A stretch of 64,000 bases of DNA from Pseudomonas fluorescens HK44 (lineage in GTDB: Bacteria; Pseudomonadota; Gammaproteobacteria; Pseudomonadales; Pseudomonadaceae). The position numbers and the translations under genes were made by a program. The number at the start of each line of letters is the position of its first letter. The first letter of the stretch is position 1. Below, in pieces: positions 62,243 to 64,000 of this stretch. The notes below the pieces were generated by a model. It was not told the DNA's origin and made no database searches. It worked only from the letters and a program-made list of their open reading frames with translations. The stretch spans positions 118,205-182,204 of the forward strand of contig NZ_AFOY02000023.1 in NCBI RefSeq assembly GCF_000217955.3. Reading direction: 5' to 3'.

Positions 62243-63736
62243 ATGAGCCTCATCCCGCATTTGATCAATGGCGAACTGGTGACCGATAACGCTCGCAGCG
62301 CTGACGTATTCAACCCGTCCACTGGCCAGCCAATCCATAAAGTGCCATTGGCCAGCCGCGAAACCATTCAAAAAGCCATCGACTCGGCCAAGGCTGCATT
62401 TCCGGCCTGGCGCAACACGCCACCGGCCAAACGCGCCCAGGTGATGTTCCGCTTCAAGCAATTGCTGGAGCAGAACGAAGCGCGTATCGCTCAATTGATC
62501 AGCGAAGAACACGGCAAGACGCTGGAAGACGCCGCGGGCGAATTGAAGCGCGGTATCGAAAACGTCGAGTTCGCCTGTGCTGCACCGGAAATCCTCAAAG
62601 GCGAATACAGCCGTAACGTCGGCCCGAACATCGATGCCTGGTCGGACTTCCAGCCATTGGGCGTAGTGGCCGGTATCACTCCGTTCAACTTCCCGGCGAT
62701 GGTGCCGCTGTGGATGTATCCGCTGGCGATCGTCTGCGGTAACTGCTTTATCCTCAAGCCATCCGAGCGTGATCCAAGCTCGACGCTGCTGATCGCTCAG
62801 CTTCTGCTGGAAGCCGGCCTGCCGAAAGGCGTGTTGAGCGTGGTTCACGGTGACAAGGCTGCAGTCGATGCGTTGATTGAAGCGCCTGAAGTCAAAGCAC
62901 TGAGCTTCGTCGGCTCGACGCCGATTGCCGAATACATCTACGCCGAAGGCACCAAGCGCGGCAAACGCGTCCAGGCGTTGGGCGGGGCGAAGAATCACGC
63001 GGTGCTGATGCCGGATGCTGATCTGGATAACGCAGTCAGCGCACTGATGGGCGCGGCTTACGGTTCCTGTGGCGAGCGCTGCATGGCGATCTCGGTGGCC
63101 GTGTGTGTCGGCGATCAGGTCGCGGATGCGCTGGTGGCCAAACTGGTCCCGCAAATCAAGGCGTTGAAAATCGGTGCCGGCACTTCGTGTGGCCTGGACA
63201 TGGGACCACTTGTTTCCGGTCAGGCTCGCGACAAAGTCAGTGGCTATATAGAAGACGGTGTTTCCTGCGGCGCTTCCCTGGTTGTCGATGGTCGTGGTCT
63301 GAGTGTTGCCGGTCATGAGGAAGGTTTCTTCCTGGGTGGCTGCCTGTTCGATAACGTCACGCCAGAGATGCGCATCTATAAAGAGGAGATCTTCGGGCCG
63401 GTGCTGTGCATCGTTCGGGTCAACAGCCTGGAAGACGCCATGCAACTGATCAACGATCACGAGTATGGCAATGGCACCTGCATCTTCACGCGTGACGGTG
63501 AGGCGGCGCGGTTGTTCTGCGACGAGATCGAAGTCGGCATGGTTGGGGTTAACGTTCCGCTGCCGGTTCCAGTGGCTTACCACAGCTTTGGCGGCTGGAA
63601 GCGTTCACTGTTTGGTGACCTGCATGCGTATGGCCCGGATGGTGTGCGTTTCTACACCCGTCGCAAGGCGATTACCCAGCGCTGGCCACAACGTGCAAGC
63701 CATGAAGCCTCGCAGTTCGCATTCCCTAGTTTGTAA
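62243..63736 (+). CDS. bauC: Methylmalonate/malonate-semialdehyde dehydrogenase (CoA-acylating)
   Basis: 497 residues, CoA-acylating aldehyde dehydrogenase (MmsA family). Oxidises malonate semialdehyde to acetyl-CoA and CO2, the second step of beta-alanine use. The motifs are GVVAGITPFNFPAMVPLW, ILKPSERDPS, SFVGSTPIAEYIY and catalytic Cys280 in GSCGERCMA. The gene order bauR-bauA-bauC identifies it with PA0130. Valine catabolic mmsA is the alternative name for paralogues. A strong terminator follows after 13 bp. Confidence 0.93.
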   Translation: MSLIPHLINGELVTDNARSADVFNPSTGQPIHKVPLASRETIQKAIDSAKAAFPAWRNTPPAKRAQVMFRFKQLLEQNEARIAQLISEEHGKTLEDAAGELKRGIENVEFACAAPEILKGEYSRNVGPNIDAWSDFQPLGVVAGITPFNFPAMVPLWMYPLAIVCGNCFILKPSERDPSSTLLIAQLLLEAGLPKGVLSVVHGDKAAVDALIEAPEVKALSFVGSTPIAEYIYAEGTKRGKRVQALGGAKNHAVLMPDADLDNAVSALMGAAYGSCGERCMAISVAVCVGDQVADALVAKLVPQIKALKIGAGTSCGLDMGPLVSGQARDKVSGYIEDGVSCGASLVVDGRGLSVAGHEEGFFLGGCLFDNVTPEMRIYKEEIFGPVLCIVRVNSLEDAMQLINDHEYGNGTCIFTRDGEAARLFCDEIEVGMVGVNVPLPVPVAYHSFGGWKRSLFGDLHAYGPDGVRFYTRRKAITQRWPQRASHEASQFAFPSL

Positions 63737-63749
63737 GTAGAAGGGCAGA

Positions 63750-63785
63750 AGGCCGGTCCACCTCTATATAGCGGTGGACCGGCCT
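63750..63785 (+). terminator. Intrinsic terminator after bauC
   Basis: AGGCCGGTCCACC / GGTGGACCGGCCT, a perfect 13-bp stem with loop TCTATATAGC, followed by TCGTGTTTTCGGGGC and a T run. Very GC-rich and strong. Confidence 0.87.
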
Positions 63786-63836
63786 TCGTGTTTTCGGGGC
63801 TTTTTGACTGATATGACAGATTTATGAAAATAGGTG

Positions 63837-63864
63837 TTGACGGCAGATTCTGGAAGTCTATAAT
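63837..63864 (+). promoter_or_regulatory. Strong sigma-70 promoter at the window end, rRNA-operon type
   Basis: -35 TTGACG (63837-63842), 16-bp spacer, -10 TATAAT (63859-63864), then a GC-rich discriminator TCGCCCC. These are features of stringently controlled stable-RNA promoters. The 136 bp downstream (to 64000) has no ORF and resembles an rRNA or tRNA leader. No mature rRNA or tRNA is reached. Confidence 0.65.
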
Positions 63865-64000
63865 TCGCCCCACTTCCGGCGCAGTCGAAACGGAAAACTC
63901 CTTGGTAAACAAAGAGTTACGCAGTTTTCGACAGCGGTTACGCTTCAGTTCATCGAAGCCTGAAGGAGTTGGTAAGGCAGTGTGTTTTCGCCTTGTTAAT

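Overview
The window is a chromosomal segment of a Pseudomonas of the P. fluorescens group. Base composition is high GC, codon use is of Pseudomonas type, and gene order follows P. aeruginosa in long blocks. The block dusB / DUF3426 / prmA / accC / accB / aroQ / dsbD / ctpL-like / gcbA, then DUF2333 / Nudix / yciH / speA, matches the PA4839-PA4853 neighbourhood. Blocks resembling PA4778-PA4787 (cueR, copA, RIO kinase, thiolase and FabG-like genes) and PA0130-PA0148 (bau genes, 8-oxoguanine and adenine deaminases) follow. These gene-order statements come from memory of the families, not from a search.

Layout. 1-11.1 kb, all minus strand: gcbA (diguanylate cyclase response regulator), a CtpL-like chemoreceptor, dsbD, aroQ, accB-accC, prmA, a zinc-ribbon DUF3426 protein and the start of dusB. 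11.4-14.25 kb, plus: an accessory type VI secretion (T6SS) module (DUF2515 protein, membrane-anchored protein, orphan Hcp, small partner) between gcbA and the DUF2333 gene. 14.4-18.7 kb: core DUF2333, Nudix, yciH and speA. 19-21.1 kb: a second T6SS fragment (short VgrG plus DUF4123 adaptor, no cargo gene). 21.2-33 kb: MATE exporter, a 1633-residue alpha-2-macroglobulin lipoprotein, a frameshifted pbpC, MazG-like, cmoM, two DUF4136 lipoproteins and a TadG relic. 33.5-41.6 kb: DMT transporter, MaoC / FabG-like / thiolase acyl-CoA genes, SBF transporter, AraC regulator, dCache chemoreceptor. 42-46.7 kb: RIO kinase and the copper circuit cueR-copA plus copZ, both with CueR-type promoters. 46.7-53 kb: Bcr/CflA exporter, an alcohol dehydrogenase broken by a nonsense codon, LysR and ArsR regulators, an MFS transporter. 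53.0-54.35 kb: an IS110-family (IS1111-like) insertion sequence next to a REP element. 54.4-57.8 kb: purine deaminases and an SDR. 57.8-64 kb: MerR relic, DnaA-box region, YigZ, TetR, and the beta-alanine genes bauR / bauA / bauC. The window ends in a strong promoter and what looks like the leader of a stable RNA operon.

Three families of REP-like inverted repeats lie in at least nine intergenic sites. Five loci are broken: pbpC, the alcohol dehydrogenase, tadG, merR and the IS110 transposase. The most interesting lead is the IS110 element. Its 266-bp non-coding flank is hairpin-rich and carries 9 nt identical to the REP sequence abutting the insertion, as expected of a bridge RNA guiding insertion at REPs. 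The two orphan T6SS fragments flanking one core block are the second lead.
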